From: Pseudomonas sp. PDM18
GTDB lineage: Bacteria; Pseudomonadota; Gammaproteobacteria; Pseudomonadales; Pseudomonadaceae
NCBI RefSeq assembly: GCF_014852585.1
Contig: NZ_JACVBX010000018.1
Span: 1 to 64,000, forward strand
Length of the DNA stretch: 64,000 nt
Reading direction: 5' to 3'
Of the stretch, positions 1 through 10,798 are shown piece by piece (position 1 is the stretch's first letter; each line of letters starts with the position of its first letter). The notes beneath the pieces were generated by a model. That model made no database searches, was not told where the DNA came from, and saw nothing but the letters and a program-made list of their open reading frames with translations. The position numbers and the translations under genes were made by a program.

Positions 1-17
1 ACAGCGATCAAACTCGC

Positions 18-23
18 TGTCAA
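18..23 (-). promoter_or_regulatory. possible second rRNA-operon promoter, -35 element only
   Basis: Reading the minus strand, TTGACA lies here with exactly 17 nt left before the window edge, so a matching -10 would fall just outside. Its place about 155 nt downstream of a strong rRNA-type promoter suggests a tandem rrn promoter. The -10 cannot be seen, so this is only a half-site. Confidence 0.35.
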
Positions 24-176
24 CCACCTCGGCGATCTTCTTTTCAGCCCGCTACCGAAGCAGCGAATGAAGAGCGGCAAGTGAATCACCCGCCTGACCA
101 CCACTCCCACCTCAGAACACCTGTAAGTACTTGATTTTCAAGTTCTTTCAGCGCTTCGTCGCTGGGAGTGGTGCGC

Positions 177-204
177 ATTATAGGGAGTTTAAATCGGCCG
201 TCAA
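177..204 (-). promoter_or_regulatory. strong rRNA-operon-type sigma70 promoter (P1)
   Basis: On the minus strand a TTGACG -35 (204-199), a 16-nt spacer and a perfect TATAAT -10 (182-177) are followed by GCGC, a GC-rich discriminator typical of stringently controlled rRNA promoters. It begins about 20 nt after the tyrS stop codon and points off the left edge. In PAO1 a 16S rRNA operon follows the equivalent tyrosyl-tRNA synthetase gene, so this is most likely the rrn promoter. The 16S gene itself is outside the window. Confidence 0.8.
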
Positions 205-223
205 CGACTAATTTAAACTTTCT

Positions 224-1423
224 TCACTCAGCGACCAGGGAGACGCGAGCGAAAGCCTTCTTGCCAGCCTGCAGGACGTGGGTAGCGCCTACTTTGAAGA
301 CGAAGCTGCGATCCACGACTTCGCCATCAACGCGCACGCCTCCGGACGACAGCAGGTCGCGAGCAACAGCGGAGTTCTTCACCAGGCCTGCCTTATTAAG
401 GACAGCGCCAATGGGCAGATCTTCCGCCGCCGCTACTTCTACTTCCGGCAGGTCTTCCGGGAGCTCACCCTCTTTCAGGCGATTACCCGCGGACTTGTGC
501 GCGGAAGCAGCAGCTTCTTCACCATGGAAGCGGGCGACGATCTCTTCCGCCAGCTTGATCTTGATATCACGCGGGTTGGCGCCAGCCTCGACGTCTTTCT
601 TGAAGCCCTCGATCTCTTCCATGGAGCGGAAGCTGAGCAGCTCGAAGTAACGCCACATCAGGGTATCCGGGATGGAGACCAGCTTGCTGTACATGACGCC
701 CGGCGCTTCCTGAATGCCGATGTAGTTGCCCAGAGACTTGGACATCTTCTTAACGCCGTCCAGACCTTCCAGCAACGGCATGGTCAAGATGCACTGAGGC
801 TCCTGCTCATAGGCACGCTGGAGTTCACGCCCCATCAGCAGGTTGAACTTCTGGTCGGTACCACCAAGCTCGACGTCCGCACGCAGCGCCACCGAGTCAT
901 AGCCCTGAACCAGCGGATAGAGGAACTCGTGAATGGCGATGGACTGATTGCTGGCATAGCGCTTGCTGAAATCATCGCGTTCCAGCATACGAGCAACGGT
1001 GTACTGGGAAGCCAGACGAATGAAATCAGCAGGAGAAAGCTGGTCCATCCAGGTGGAATTGAAGGCTACCTCGGTCTTCGCGGGGTCGAGGATCTTGAAG
1101 ACCTGGGCCTTGTACGTCTCGGCGTTCTCGAGAACCTGCTCGCGGGTGAGGGGTGGGCGGGTAACACTTTTACCGCTGGGGTCACCGATCATCCCAGTGA
1201 AGTCACCGATCAGGAAGATCACCTGATGGCCCAGCTCCTGGAACTGACGAAGCTTATTAATAAGGACGGTGTGTCCCAGGTGCAGATCAGGAGCGGTCGG
1301 GTCGAAGCCGGCCTTGATACGCAGGGGCTGGCCGCGCTTGAGCTTTTCGATCAGCTCGGCCTCCACGAGAATTTCGTCTGCACCGCGCTGGATCAGCGCC
1401 AGCTGCTCTTCGACCGACTTCAT
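224..1423 (-). CDS. tyrS: tyrosyl-tRNA synthetase (TyrZ type)
   Basis: Charges tRNA-Tyr with tyrosine in the cytoplasm. The 399-aa product has the class I signature HLGH (residues 48-51), a KMSKS loop (226-230) and a C-terminal S4-like RNA-binding domain from about residue 335. The KMSKS form rather than KFGKT points to the TyrZ branch, the second synthetase carried by pseudomonads. The start is the ATG at 1423, with AGGA 8 nt upstream; a longer reading to 1471 adds 16 residues that do not look conserved. It is transcribed away from the divergent M23 peptidase gene and is followed by the rrn promoter with no clear terminator in between. Confidence 0.93.
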   Translation of the reverse strand: MKSVEEQLALIQRGADEILVEAELIEKLKRGQPLRIKAGFDPTAPDLHLGHTVLINKLRQFQELGHQVIFLIGDFTGMIGDPSGKSVTRPPLTREQVLENAETYKAQVFKILDPAKTEVAFNSTWMDQLSPADFIRLASQYTVARMLERDDFSKRYASNQSIAIHEFLYPLVQGYDSVALRADVELGGTDQKFNLLMGRELQRAYEQEPQCILTMPLLEGLDGVKKMSKSLGNYIGIQEAPGVMYSKLVSIPDTLMWRYFELLSFRSMEEIEGFKKDVEAGANPRDIKIKLAEEIVARFHGEEAAASAHKSAGNRLKEGELPEDLPEVEVAAAEDLPIGAVLNKAGLVKNSAVARDLLSSGGVRVDGEVVDRSFVFKVGATHVLQAGKKAFARVSLVAE

Positions 1424-1605
1424 TGCAGGTTCCTGTACGTTGCGAATTGCGAAAGGGAACCAACGATACAAGAACAGGCACTAAAAACAAGTTTTGCCCA
1501 GCGTCAGAGGACAGGACGTCAGAAGCCCGACATCAGGGTTGCTTCATAGGGAATTGGGTTATATTTTAGGCAGTTATTTCACACTCCAAAAACACCACTC
1601 ACGCC

Positions 1606-3051
1606 ATGACGCAATCCGATCAGAAAGCGCCGTACTACCCGAAGAGCCATCTGCTGGCCGCAAGCGGTGTAGCAGCGCTCCTCAGCCTGGCTCTGCTGGT
1701 GTTCCCCTCGGCCGAGGTCGAGGCGAAGAAGACCACTCTCAATCTCGAGCTGGAAAACAGCACTGAGCAGATCCTTCAGGAAAAAGACGATCTTCGACCC
1801 AACGCGGTCACGGAAGACGACGGCTCTTCGCCTTTTGCACAGATAGAAGGCCAGCCGGACAACCAGAACAGCGCCGGGAAAGGCGCGGAAAAGAAGAACG
1901 ATCTCGCCGATTCGAACCAACAACCCTCCCTCTCCGCTTCCGCAGACCCTGCGTGGAAAAGCGTGACCGTGGGCAAGGGCGACACCCTTTCTACCGTGTT
2001 CGCGAAGGCCGGCCTGCCGGCGAACGTCGTGCACGACATGCTTGCCGCCAGTAAGGACGCCAAGCAGTTCACCCGTCTTGATATCGGCCAGGACGTGGAC
2101 TTCCTCATCGACACCAAGGGCGAGCTGCAGGGCCTGAAGGTCAAGCGCAGCGACCTCGAGACGATCAGCCTGAACAAGTCTGCCAAGGGCTATGACTTCA
2201 AGCGTGACCTGGTCAAACCCTCGGTGCATGCGAACTATGCCCACGGCCGCGTCGACAGCTCGCTGTTCGTCGCCGGCAAGAACGCCGGGCTGTCCCACGA
2301 CCTGATCATGTCGATGGCCAACATCCTCGGCTACGACATCGATTTCGCCCAGGATATTCGCGAAGGCGATTCGTTCGACGTGATCTACGAGTCCCAGCAG
2401 GTACAGGGCAAGCAGGTCGGCACCGGCAGCATCCTCGCGGTGCGCTTCGTCAACCGCGGCAAGGAATACACGGCGGTGCGCTACACCAGCAAACAGGGCA
2501 GCACCAGCTACCTGCGCGCTGATGGCAGCAGCATGCGCAAGGCATTCATCCGTACTCCTGTGGACTTTGCCCGCATCAGTTCGCGCTTCTCTATTGGGCG
2601 TTTCCACCCGATCCTGAACAAGATTCGTGCACACAAGGGCGTGGACTACGCGGCGCCAATCGGTACCCCAATCAAGGCGACCGGTGACGGCAAGATTCTC
2701 GAAGCCGGCCGCAAAGGTGGCTACGGCAACGCCGTGGTGATCCAGCACGGCCAGCGCTATCGCACCGTATACGGCCATATGAGCCGCTTCGCCAAGGGCA
2801 TCCGCTCGGGCGTGGCGGTGAAGCAGGGCCAGATCATCGGCTACGTTGGCATGACCGGCCTCGCCACTGGCCCGCACCTGCACTACGAGTTCCAGGTCAA
2901 CGGTCAGCATGTCGACCCGCTGAGCGCCAAGCTGCCGACCGCCGACCCACTGTCCGGCCCGGAGCGCAAGCGCTTCATGGCTCAGGCGCAACCGCTGATC
3001 GCACGCATGGACCAGGAGAAGGCGACCTTCCTGGCCCTGAACAAGCGCTGA
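1606..3051 (+). CDS. mepM: M23-family murein endopeptidase, MepM-like
   Basis: A cell-envelope peptidase expected to cut peptide cross-links in peptidoglycan during wall growth. The 481-aa protein has an N-terminal membrane anchor (about residues 17-35), an OapA/LysM-like region around residues 118-165 and a C-terminal LytM/M23 domain. The zinc ligands are visible as H343-D347 (HKGVD) and H424-x-H426 (PHLHYEF), so the enzyme looks active. It lies 3 nt upstream of anmK. That pairing of a wall hydrolase with a muropeptide-recycling kinase suggests a shared cell-wall turnover operon. Confidence 0.92.
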   Translation: MTQSDQKAPYYPKSHLLAASGVAALLSLALLVFPSAEVEAKKTTLNLELENSTEQILQEKDDLRPNAVTEDDGSSPFAQIEGQPDNQNSAGKGAEKKNDLADSNQQPSLSASADPAWKSVTVGKGDTLSTVFAKAGLPANVVHDMLAASKDAKQFTRLDIGQDVDFLIDTKGELQGLKVKRSDLETISLNKSAKGYDFKRDLVKPSVHANYAHGRVDSSLFVAGKNAGLSHDLIMSMANILGYDIDFAQDIREGDSFDVIYESQQVQGKQVGTGSILAVRFVNRGKEYTAVRYTSKQGSTSYLRADGSSMRKAFIRTPVDFARISSRFSIGRFHPILNKIRAHKGVDYAAPIGTPIKATGDGKILEAGRKGGYGNAVVIQHGQRYRTVYGHMSRFAKGIRSGVAVKQGQIIGYVGMTGLATGPHLHYEFQVNGQHVDPLSAKLPTADPLSGPERKRFMAQAQPLIARMDQEKATFLALNKR

Positions 3052-4146
<1,095 letters not shown>

Positions 4147-4162
4147 ATCCCCCACGCAAACA

Positions 4163-4190
4163 AAAACGCCGCGCATTTGCGCGGCGTTTT
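4163..4190. terminator. bidirectional terminator between anmK and erpA
   Basis: A 12-bp perfect stem (4163-4174 with 4179-4190) and a 4-nt loop end in TTTT on both strands. It lies between the convergent anmK and erpA genes and can serve both. Confidence 0.9.
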
Positions 4191-4203
4191 CGCTGCTACG
4201 GCA

Positions 4204-4554
4204 TCAGATCGAGAAGGACTGACCGCAGCCGCAGGTGGTCGCTGCGTTCGGGTTCTTGATGACGAACCGCGAACCTTCGAGGCCTTCCTGGTAGTCCACT
4301 TCCGCACCGGCGAGGTACTGGAAGCTCATCGGATCGACCACGAGGTTGACGCCGTCGCGCTCGACGATGGTGTCGTCGTCCGCGGTGTCTTCATCGAAGG
4401 TGAACCCGTACTGGAAGCCCGAACAGCCACCGCCCGTGACGAACACCCGCAGCTTGAGGCGCGGGTTGCCTTCTTCGTCGATCAGGTTCTTCACCTTGTT
4501 CGCAGCGCCTTGCGAGAACATCAGCGGAGTGGGGGTGAAGGTTTCGATGGTCAT
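4204..4554 (-). CDS. erpA: A-type iron-sulfur carrier protein ErpA
   Basis: Carries nascent Fe-S clusters to apo-enzymes such as those of isoprenoid synthesis and respiration. The 116-aa protein has the three A-type carrier cysteines: C44 (GGGCSGF) and C108/C110 (CGCG near the C terminus). Length and motifs fit ErpA rather than the shorter IscA. It is apparently monocistronic, convergent with anmK, and followed by the shared terminator. Confidence 0.95.
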   Translation of the reverse strand: MTIETFTPTPLMFSQGAANKVKNLIDEEGNPRLKLRVFVTGGGCSGFQYGFTFDEDTADDDTIVERDGVNLVVDPMSFQYLAGAEVDYQEGLEGSRFVIKNPNAATTCGCGQSFSI

Positions 4555-4689
4555 GGTGAAAACTCTCCCGGCCGAGGCCGTACGTTACAACATTGCGGAC
4601 CATTATCCGCTTACCCCAGAAAAACGGTCAACTAATCCGACTCATCCATTGGTCCAGATCAATCGACCGCATTCCGAGGCAGTCTTTCC

Positions 4690-5724
4690 TTACGGCAGCA
4701 GTGCGACGTTGGACAGGCCCAGGTGCTCGTCCAGGCCAAACAGGATGTTCATGTTCTGGATCGCCTGGCCCGACGCGCCCTTCACCAGGTTGTCGATCAC
4801 CGACAGGATCACCACCAAGTCGCCGCCCTGCGGACGGTGCACCGCGATGCGGCACACGTTGGCGCCGCGCACGCTGCGGGTTTCCGGATGGCTGCCGGCC
4901 GGCATCACGTCGACGAATGGTTCGTTGGCGTACCGTTCTTCATACAGTTTCTGCAGATCGACGCCACGATCAGCGACGCGCGCGTACAGGGTCGCGTGGA
5001 TACCACGGATCATCGGGGTCAGGTGCGGCACGAAGGTCAGACCGACATCGCCCTTGGCGGCGCGACGCAGGCCCTGGCTGATTTCCGGCAGGTGACGGTG
5101 ACCTTTCACCGAGTAGGCCATCATGCTTTCGCCGGCTTCGCAGAACAGCGAACCGACCTTGGCGCCACGACCAGCGCCGCTGACGCCGGACTTGCAGTCG
5201 GCGATCAGCTGGCTGGCGTCAGCCAGGCCGTTCTCCAGCAGCGGGATGAGGCCGAGCTGGGTGGCGGTCGGGTAGCAACCGGGAACGGCGATCAGGCGCG
5301 CCGACTTGATTGCCTCGCGATTCACTTCCGGCAGGCCATAGACGGCTTCGGACAGCAGTTCGGGTGCACCGTGGGGCTGGCCGTACCACTTGGCCCACTC
5401 CTCGGCGTCCTGCAGGCGGAAGTCCGCGGACAGGTCGATCACCCGAGTTCCGGTTGCCAGCAGCTCGCCAGCCAGTGCATGAGCCACGCCGTGTGGAGTG
5501 GCGAAGAACACCACGTCGCACTCGCCCAGACGCTTCACGTCCGGCACGCTGAAAGCCAGGCCGTCGTAGTGGCCTCGCAGGTTCGGGTACATGTCGGCGA
5601 CTTTCACGCCCTCCTCGGAACGCGAGGTAATCACCTCGACGCGAGCCTGAGGATGCTGTGCCAGCAGGCGTAGCAGTTCCACGCCCGTATAACCCGTACC
5701 GCCTACGATACCGACCTTGATCAT
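4690..5724 (-). CDS. argC: N-acetyl-gamma-glutamyl-phosphate reductase
   Basis: Third step of arginine biosynthesis: NADPH-dependent reduction of N-acetylglutamyl phosphate to the semialdehyde. The 344-aa protein has the N-terminal NADP-binding [10 protein letters not shown] (residues 5-14) and the catalytic C150 in PGCYPT, matching Cys155 of the E. coli enzyme. The gap to erpA is 135 bp and holds no gene. Adjacent to erpA in this lineage, with no other arginine gene nearby. Confidence 0.96.
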   Translation of the reverse strand: MIKVGIVGGTGYTGVELLRLLAQHPQARVEVITSRSEEGVKVADMYPNLRGHYDGLAFSVPDVKRLGECDVVFFATPHGVAHALAGELLATGTRVIDLSADFRLQDAEEWAKWYGQPHGAPELLSEAVYGLPEVNREAIKSARLIAVPGCYPTATQLGLIPLLENGLADASQLIADCKSGVSGAGRGAKVGSLFCEAGESMMAYSVKGHRHLPEISQGLRRAAKGDVGLTFVPHLTPMIRGIHATLYARVADRGVDLQKLYEERYANEPFVDVMPAGSHPETRSVRGANVCRIAVHRPQGGDLVVILSVIDNLVKGASGQAIQNMNILFGLDEHLGLSNVALLP

Positions 5725-5813
5725 CTGCCTGTCACTCCACCTATGGGGCCAAATTCAGGGGCAGCCATGATATGAGCCGCTGCCCCTGCTGAACAGAGCG
5801 AATACACGCGGGT

Positions 5814-7181
5814 TTAAGAGCCTTTGGTCGGAGCCAGGGTTTCCTGCATCTGACGAGCGAGCGCGTGATAGATCGGCAGCGGGTTCAGGCGCGCCGAGAC
5901 ACCGCTGGCCAGCAGCGTGGCGGCGAGGATGGGAATCAGCATGTCGGGGCTGTGGGACATCTCCACGGTAATCACCGTGGCGGTGAGCGGCGTGCGCGTG
6001 ACTCCGGCGAGGTAGGCGGACATCCCCAGCAGGGCCACTGCCGGCAGGCTTGCGCCGGGGATCAGCGGCGTCAGCCAGGGCGCCAGGCTGGCGCCGACGG
6101 TGAGCGAGGGCGAGAACAACCCGCCGGGGATGCCGGCGATGAAGGAAATCACGTTGGCGATGAACTTCCACAGGAGGAAGTCATGCCCCACCACCGGCTG
6201 CCCCTCGAGGATGGACCGGGTCTCGGCGTACCCGGTGCCGAACACATGTTGCCCGGACAGCAGGCCGAGCAGCGCCAGCACCAGCCCGCAGGCAGCGGCG
6301 AAGCGGATCGGCCAGCGCCCGCGCCAACGGCTGATGAAGCTGAGCGGACCGCGCTGGGTCGGCAGTACCAGCCGACAGTAGAGGCCGCCGAGCAAGCCCC
6401 CGAGCACTCCGCAGGCCACCACGGCAATCCAGGCCGGGCCCAGCGGCATGCTTTCCGAAAGGCGACCGAAATAGCTGTAGCTGCCCATCAGGCCGAGCGT
6501 GACCATACCGCCGAGCAGGACGGCGGTGAGCACCAGCCCGCTGAAGCGCTGCTCGAAGGTGCGGCTCAGTTCCTCGATGGCGAAGACCACCCCGCCCAGT
6601 GGCGTATTGAAGGCCGCCGCGATGCCCGCCGCACCGCCAGCGATGATCAGGCCGGACACCGTGCGCTTGTCGTAGAGCCCCAGGCGACGGCCGAGCGAAT
6701 ACATAAGTGCCGCGCCGATATGCACGGTCGGGCCCTCGCGGCCGGCCGAGGCCCCCACCAGCAGCGCCAGCAGAGTCATCGCCAGCTTGCCCACGGCAAT
6801 CCGCACCGATAGCAGGGCATTGCGCGTGCGGCTGCTGCGCTGCTCCAGCGCCACGATGACCTGTGGAATGCCGCTGCCACGAGTGTTCTTCAGCGCCCCC
6901 TGGGTCAGCCAGACCAGGCCGGCGAAGCCCAGCGGGCAAAGCAACCACGGCCACCACGGGCTGCGCGCGACCACGCTGCGGAAGGTCGCGCTGGCGAGGT
7001 CCGCCAGGTGGGCGAAGGCCAGGGCCACCAGGCCGACCAGCAGCGCACCGAGCCAGAACGCCAAGTTGCGCCGCCACTGACGCAGCAATGGGTGTCGCGC
7101 CAGCGGGCGCTTGGGGACGATGCGAGCAGACGAATCACCAGTCGGCTCGCTGGAACTCTCCGGCGGTGCAGGTTCTGACAT
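5814..7181 (-). CDS. CLC-family chloride channel or H+/Cl- antiporter
   Basis: An inner-membrane anion transporter of about 455 aa with many hydrophobic helices. The three CLC pore signatures are present in order: GSGIPQV, GREGPTVHIG (with the gating glutamate) and GGLFSPSL. There is no C-terminal CBS domain, as in E. coli ClcA. The start is unsure: ATG at 7181 (MSEPAPPE) or at 7199. Neither has a good Shine-Dalgarno sequence, and the frame stays open to 7292. Physiological role (acid resistance or anion balance) is inference. Confidence 0.85.
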   Translation of the reverse strand: MSEPAPPESSSEPTGDSSARIVPKRPLARHPLLRQWRRNLAFWLGALLVGLVALAFAHLADLASATFRSVVARSPWWPWLLCPLGFAGLVWLTQGALKNTRGSGIPQVIVALEQRSSRTRNALLSVRIAVGKLAMTLLALLVGASAGREGPTVHIGAALMYSLGRRLGLYDKRTVSGLIIAGGAAGIAAAFNTPLGGVVFAIEELSRTFEQRFSGLVLTAVLLGGMVTLGLMGSYSYFGRLSESMPLGPAWIAVVACGVLGGLLGGLYCRLVLPTQRGPLSFISRWRGRWPIRFAAACGLVLALLGLLSGQHVFGTGYAETRSILEGQPVVGHDFLLWKFIANVISFIAGIPGGLFSPSLTVGASLAPWLTPLIPGASLPAVALLGMSAYLAGVTRTPLTATVITVEMSHSPDMLIPILAATLLASGVSARLNPLPIYHALARQMQETLAPTKGS

Positions 7182-7327
7182 GGACACGAAGCCGGGCATC
7201 TTCCGGATGCCGTGCGGCGCGCGCGGCAAACAGCCACGGACGGAAGACCTCAGTGTAATAGACACAGGGATGACGGCATTGCACGGCGCCACTACTATCG
7301 GCTCAACCGTGATCCGAGGAAATTCCG

Positions 7328-7753
7328 ATGCTTTACCTGTGGTTGAAAGCCTTTCACATCATTGCCGTGGTCTGCTGGTTCGCCGGCCTCTTCTATCTCC
7401 CGCGACTGTTCGTCTATCACGCCATGAGCGAGGACGCCGCCAGCCGCGAGCGCTTCTGCATCATGGAGCGCAAGCTGTACCGCGGCATCATGGGCCCATC
7501 GATGATCCTCACCATCGTCCTCGGCGCCTGGATGCTTTACCTCAACCCGGCCTGGCTGACCCAGGGCTGGATACACGCCAAGCTGACCCTGGTGGTCCTG
7601 CTGATCGGCTACCACCACGCCTGCGGCGCCATGCTCAAGCGCTTCGCCCGTGGCGAGAACGGCCGCAGCCATGTGTTCTACCGCTGGTTCAACGAAGTGC
7701 CGGTACTGTTCCTGATCGCCATCGTGATCCTGGTGGTCGTCAAACCCTTCTGA
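7328..7753 (+). CDS. hemJ: HemJ protoporphyrinogen IX oxidase
   Basis: Membrane enzyme that oxidises protoporphyrinogen IX to protoporphyrin IX, the penultimate step of haem synthesis, in bacteria lacking HemG/HemY. The 141-aa protein has four predicted membrane helices and the family pattern: an early His in KAFHIIAVVCWFAGLFYLPR and a second conserved region RKLYRGIMGPSM. AGGA precedes the ATG by about 7 nt. It is divergent from the CLC gene and 19 nt upstream of a flavoprotein gene. Confidence 0.87.
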   Translation: MLYLWLKAFHIIAVVCWFAGLFYLPRLFVYHAMSEDAASRERFCIMERKLYRGIMGPSMILTIVLGAWMLYLNPAWLTQGWIHAKLTLVVLLIGYHHACGAMLKRFARGENGRSHVFYRWFNEVPVLFLIAIVILVVVKPF

Positions 7754-7772
7754 CCCCGACAAGGAGACTGTC

Positions 7773-8741
7773 ATGTCCCTGCCCGCCCTGCTCGACCGAC
7801 GCCTGCGCATTCCCCTGGTGGCGGCACCGATGTTCCTGGTCTCCAACCCGCAACTGGTGCTGGCCTGCTGCAAGAGCGGCATCGTCGGCAGCTTCCCCGC
7901 GCTGAACCAGCGCGAGAGCAGCGGCTTCAAGGCCTGGCTGGAAGAGATCGAAGCCGGGCTGGCGGCCGACCCGCAGGCAGCGCCCTACGCGGTGAACCTG
8001 ATCGTCCACAACACCAACCCGCGCCTGCAGGAAGACCTCAAGCTCTGCGTCGAGCACAAGGTGCCCATCGTCATCACCAGCCTGGGCGCGGTGCGCGAGG
8101 TGGTGGATGCGGTGCACAGCTATGGCGGCCTGGTGTTCCATGACGTCACCACCCGCCGCCATGCCGAGAAGGCGGCGGAAGCCGGCGTCGATGGCCTGAT
8201 CGCCGTGGCCGCCGGCGCCGGTGGCCATGCCGGCACCTGGAGCCCGTTCGCGCTGGTCGCCGAGATCCGTCAGTTCTTCGACAAGACCCTGCTGCTGGCC
8301 GGCTGCATCAACCACGGCCACGAGATCCTCGCCGCCCAGGTGCTGGGCGCCGACCTCGCCTATCTCGGCACCCGCTTCATCGCCACCCGCGAGAGCGCCG
8401 CTTCCGAGGATTACAAGCACATGCTGCTCAACGCCCGCGCCGCCGACATCATCCACACCCCCGCCGTCTCCGGCGTGCCGGCCAGCTTCATGCGCCAGAG
8501 CCTGGAAGCCGCGGGCTTCGACATGCAACGGCTGAACGACAAGGGCGCGCTCGACTACGGCGAGAAGCTCAAGCCGGTCAGCGACGAGGCCAAGGCATGG
8601 AAAACCGTGTGGTCCGCCGGCCAGGGTGTCGGCGATATCCGCGACCTGCCCGCGGTGGGCGAGCTGATTGCGCGGCTCGACCACGAGTACCGCCAGGCCC
8701 TGACCCGCAGCGCCGGCCTGTCCAACCAGCTGCTGGTCTGA
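7773..8741 (+). CDS. nitronate monooxygenase family FMN enzyme
   Basis: Member of the nitronate monooxygenase (former 2-nitropropane dioxygenase) family, FMN-dependent TIM-barrel enzymes that oxidise propionate-3-nitronate and similar nitronates. The 322-aa sequence has PMFLVSNPQLV at the N terminus, AAGAGGHAG for phosphate binding in mid-protein, and GTRFIATRES near residue 205. The ATG follows AAGGAG at a good distance and lies 19 nt after hemJ, so the two are probably cotranscribed. The true substrate cannot be told from sequence. Confidence 0.87.
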   Translation: MSLPALLDRRLRIPLVAAPMFLVSNPQLVLACCKSGIVGSFPALNQRESSGFKAWLEEIEAGLAADPQAAPYAVNLIVHNTNPRLQEDLKLCVEHKVPIVITSLGAVREVVDAVHSYGGLVFHDVTTRRHAEKAAEAGVDGLIAVAAGAGGHAGTWSPFALVAEIRQFFDKTLLLAGCINHGHEILAAQVLGADLAYLGTRFIATRESAASEDYKHMLLNARAADIIHTPAVSGVPASFMRQSLEAAGFDMQRLNDKGALDYGEKLKPVSDEAKAWKTVWSAGQGVGDIRDLPAVGELIARLDHEYRQALTRSAGLSNQLLV

Positions 8742-8846
8742 GCTGCGGCACCGCTCACGATATATCCGCCGGGGCCGCTTGTTGGCCTACGGCGGCCCGA
8801 TTACGCTGTAGCGATTCCAACATAGCCAGAAGACAAGGATGCCCCG

Positions 8847-9947
8847 ATGGATCAATCCCGCTTCAAGATCGTGTTCGACGGCGCGCTGATGCCGCAGACA
8901 CCCCTGGAAACCGCAAAGGAAAATCTCGCCCGCCTGTTCAAGAGCGACGCCGCGAAGATCGAAGCGCTGTTCAGCGGCCAGCCGGTCGTGCTCAAGCGCG
9001 ACCTCTCAGGCGACGAGGCCGACAAGTACCTGCGCGCCCTCCATGGCGCCGGCGCCAACGCCCGAAAGGAAGCCGAAGGCGTTGCCGGTTTCAGCCTGGT
9101 GGAGACCGATGACCATCCCAGCGAAGCGACCCTGGCGGCCCGCGCCTCCGGCGAAAGCACCAGCAACGAGCGGATGACCTGCCCCAAGTGCGGCCACGAA
9201 CAGGCCACAGACATCGAGTGCAGCGCCTGCGGCATCGTCATCGAGAAATACCTGGCACGCCAGGCCGAACTGGCGGCCAATCCGGCGCCCGCTGCGGCAG
9301 CCACTGCTCCGAACGCGCCCGCCTCTCCCTATGCGCCGCCCCAGGCCAAGGTCGGCGACGACCTGCCGGAATTCGGCGAACTGAAAGTCCGCAGCCTGTC
9401 CGGCCGGATCGGTCGGGTGCGCTATCTCGGCTGGTCCGCCGCGCTGTCCTTCATCGTCTTCGGCGCCTACCTGGTCGCCAGCCTGCTGATGGCCGTATCC
9501 CTGCCCCTGGGCGTGGTTGCCATCGCCGCGGTGGTCATCGCCGCTATGGTCTTCAGCGTGCCCATCGGCGTACAACGCCTGCACGACCTGGGCTGGTCCG
9601 GTTGGCTGTGGCTGGCACTGCTGGTGCCTTTCGTCAACGTGGTTCTCAGCCTTCTGATGCTGTTCATGCCCGGCGAGCAGACCGCCAACCGCTTCGGCCC
9701 CCCGCCGCCGCCCAACAGCACTGCCGTCAAGGTCCTGGCCTTCTCCTGGCTGCTGTTCCCGGTGTTTGGCGGTATCCTCGCCGCCATCGCGATACCGGCC
9801 TACCAGAGCTACCTCGAACGCGCCCAGGCGGCGCAGTCCTCGCAGTACCAGCAGGGCGACGAGGCTGCCGATCCGGCAGCCACCGCGGAGCCTTCCGACG
9901 GCGACTTCAGCAGTGGCGACACCGAAGGCGGCGACTCGGATCAGTAA
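8847..9947 (+). CDS. DUF805 membrane protein with N-terminal zinc ribbon
   Basis: A 366-aa protein of unknown function built from several parts. Residues 1-85 form a soluble domain resembling the small domain often found beside CPxCG ribbons. A zinc ribbon follows (CPKCGHEQ then CSACG, about residues 111-130), then a Pro/Ala-rich linker. Next is a DUF805-like membrane region (RYLGWSAAL, then several helices and RLHDLGWSGW). A further helix reading FGGILAAIAIPAYQSYLERAQ resembles a pilin-like N terminus, and an acidic tail ends the protein. The ribbon-plus-DUF805 layout suggests an envelope sensor or assembly role, but no function is established. Confidence 0.72.
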   Translation: MDQSRFKIVFDGALMPQTPLETAKENLARLFKSDAAKIEALFSGQPVVLKRDLSGDEADKYLRALHGAGANARKEAEGVAGFSLVETDDHPSEATLAARASGESTSNERMTCPKCGHEQATDIECSACGIVIEKYLARQAELAANPAPAAAATAPNAPASPYAPPQAKVGDDLPEFGELKVRSLSGRIGRVRYLGWSAALSFIVFGAYLVASLLMAVSLPLGVVAIAAVVIAAMVFSVPIGVQRLHDLGWSGWLWLALLVPFVNVVLSLLMLFMPGEQTANRFGPPPPPNSTAVKVLAFSWLLFPVFGGILAAIAIPAYQSYLERAQAAQSSQYQQGDEAADPAATAEPSDGDFSSGDTEGGDSDQ

Positions 9948-10002
9948 TGCAACAACCCGTGGCGGGCGTGGTCGAACGCCACCCCGTCACAGAGACTCCT
10001 GA

Positions 10003-10791
10003 ATGCCTCGTTTTGCCCTCATCACCGGCGCTTCCAGTGGCATCGGCCTGGCCCTGGCCGAAGCCCTCGCCCGCCGTGGCCAGGCACTGATCCTGGTGGC
10101 GCGCCAGCGCGATGCACTGGACAGCGCCGCCTGTGAGTTGTCTCAGCGTTTCGGGGTGGAAGTGCTGTTCCGCGTCTGCGACCTGGCCGAGCCGCTGCAG
10201 ATTTCCGGCCTGCTGCACGAGCTGGAACAGAGCGGGAGGCAGATCGAGCTGCTGGTGAACAATGCCGGCATCGGCACCTCCGGCGCGTTCATCGACCAGG
10301 ACTGGTCCCGCGAGCAGGAACTGCTGGAGCTCAACGTCCTGGCCCTGGCCCGCCTGTGCCACGGCATCGGCGCGATGATGGAGCGCACCGGCGGCGGGCG
10401 GATTCTCAACGTCGCCTCTATGGCCAGCCTGCTGCCTGGTCCATGGATGAGCAGCTACTACGCCAGCAAGGCGTTCGTGCTGCATTTCTCCGAAGGTCTG
10501 CGCGAAGAACTCAAAGGCCGCGGCATCAAGGTCTCGGTACTGTGCCCGGGACCGACCCGCACGGCCTTCTACCGCAATGCCGATATGCGCCTGGGCAAGC
10601 TCGACGACGGCAAGCGCGTCATGACTCCCGAGGAAGTCGCCTTCCTCACCGTGAAAGCGCTGCGCCGCGCGCCCGCGCTGATCATCCCCGGCTGGCGCAA
10701 CCGTCTGTTCGCCTGTGGCGTGCGCCTGCTGCCACGCTGGGTCATGCGCAAGCTAGCCGGGCGCATCAATCGCCTGGCGCTGGCCGGCTGA
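10003..10791 (+). CDS. short-chain dehydrogenase/reductase (SDR)
   Basis: A 262-aa classical SDR oxidoreductase. The Rossmann motif TGASSGIG (residues 8-15), NNAGIG and the catalytic Ser...YYASK set are all present, so it should bind NAD(P)H and act on a carbonyl or hydroxyl substrate. A C-terminal amphipathic/hydrophobic stretch (RLLPRWVMRKLAGRI) could associate with membrane, as in SDRs of lipid metabolism. It converges on the AAA+ ATPase gene with only 7 nt between stop codons. The substrate is not identifiable. Confidence 0.88.
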   Translation: MPRFALITGASSGIGLALAEALARRGQALILVARQRDALDSAACELSQRFGVEVLFRVCDLAEPLQISGLLHELEQSGRQIELLVNNAGIGTSGAFIDQDWSREQELLELNVLALARLCHGIGAMMERTGGGRILNVASMASLLPGPWMSSYYASKAFVLHFSEGLREELKGRGIKVSVLCPGPTRTAFYRNADMRLGKLDDGKRVMTPEEVAFLTVKALRRAPALIIPGWRNRLFACGVRLLPRWVMRKLAGRINRLALAG

Positions 10792-10798
10792 TTCAGGC

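Noticed and set aside
1-223. tRNA or 16S rRNA gene at the left edge
   Set aside because: Only promoter and leader sequence is visible; no conserved 16S 5' end or tRNA fold was found.
278-1549. Long plus-strand frame of 423 codons
   Set aside because: It is antisense to tyrS, has no ribosome site and no family resemblance; GC-rich third positions keep opposite frames open.
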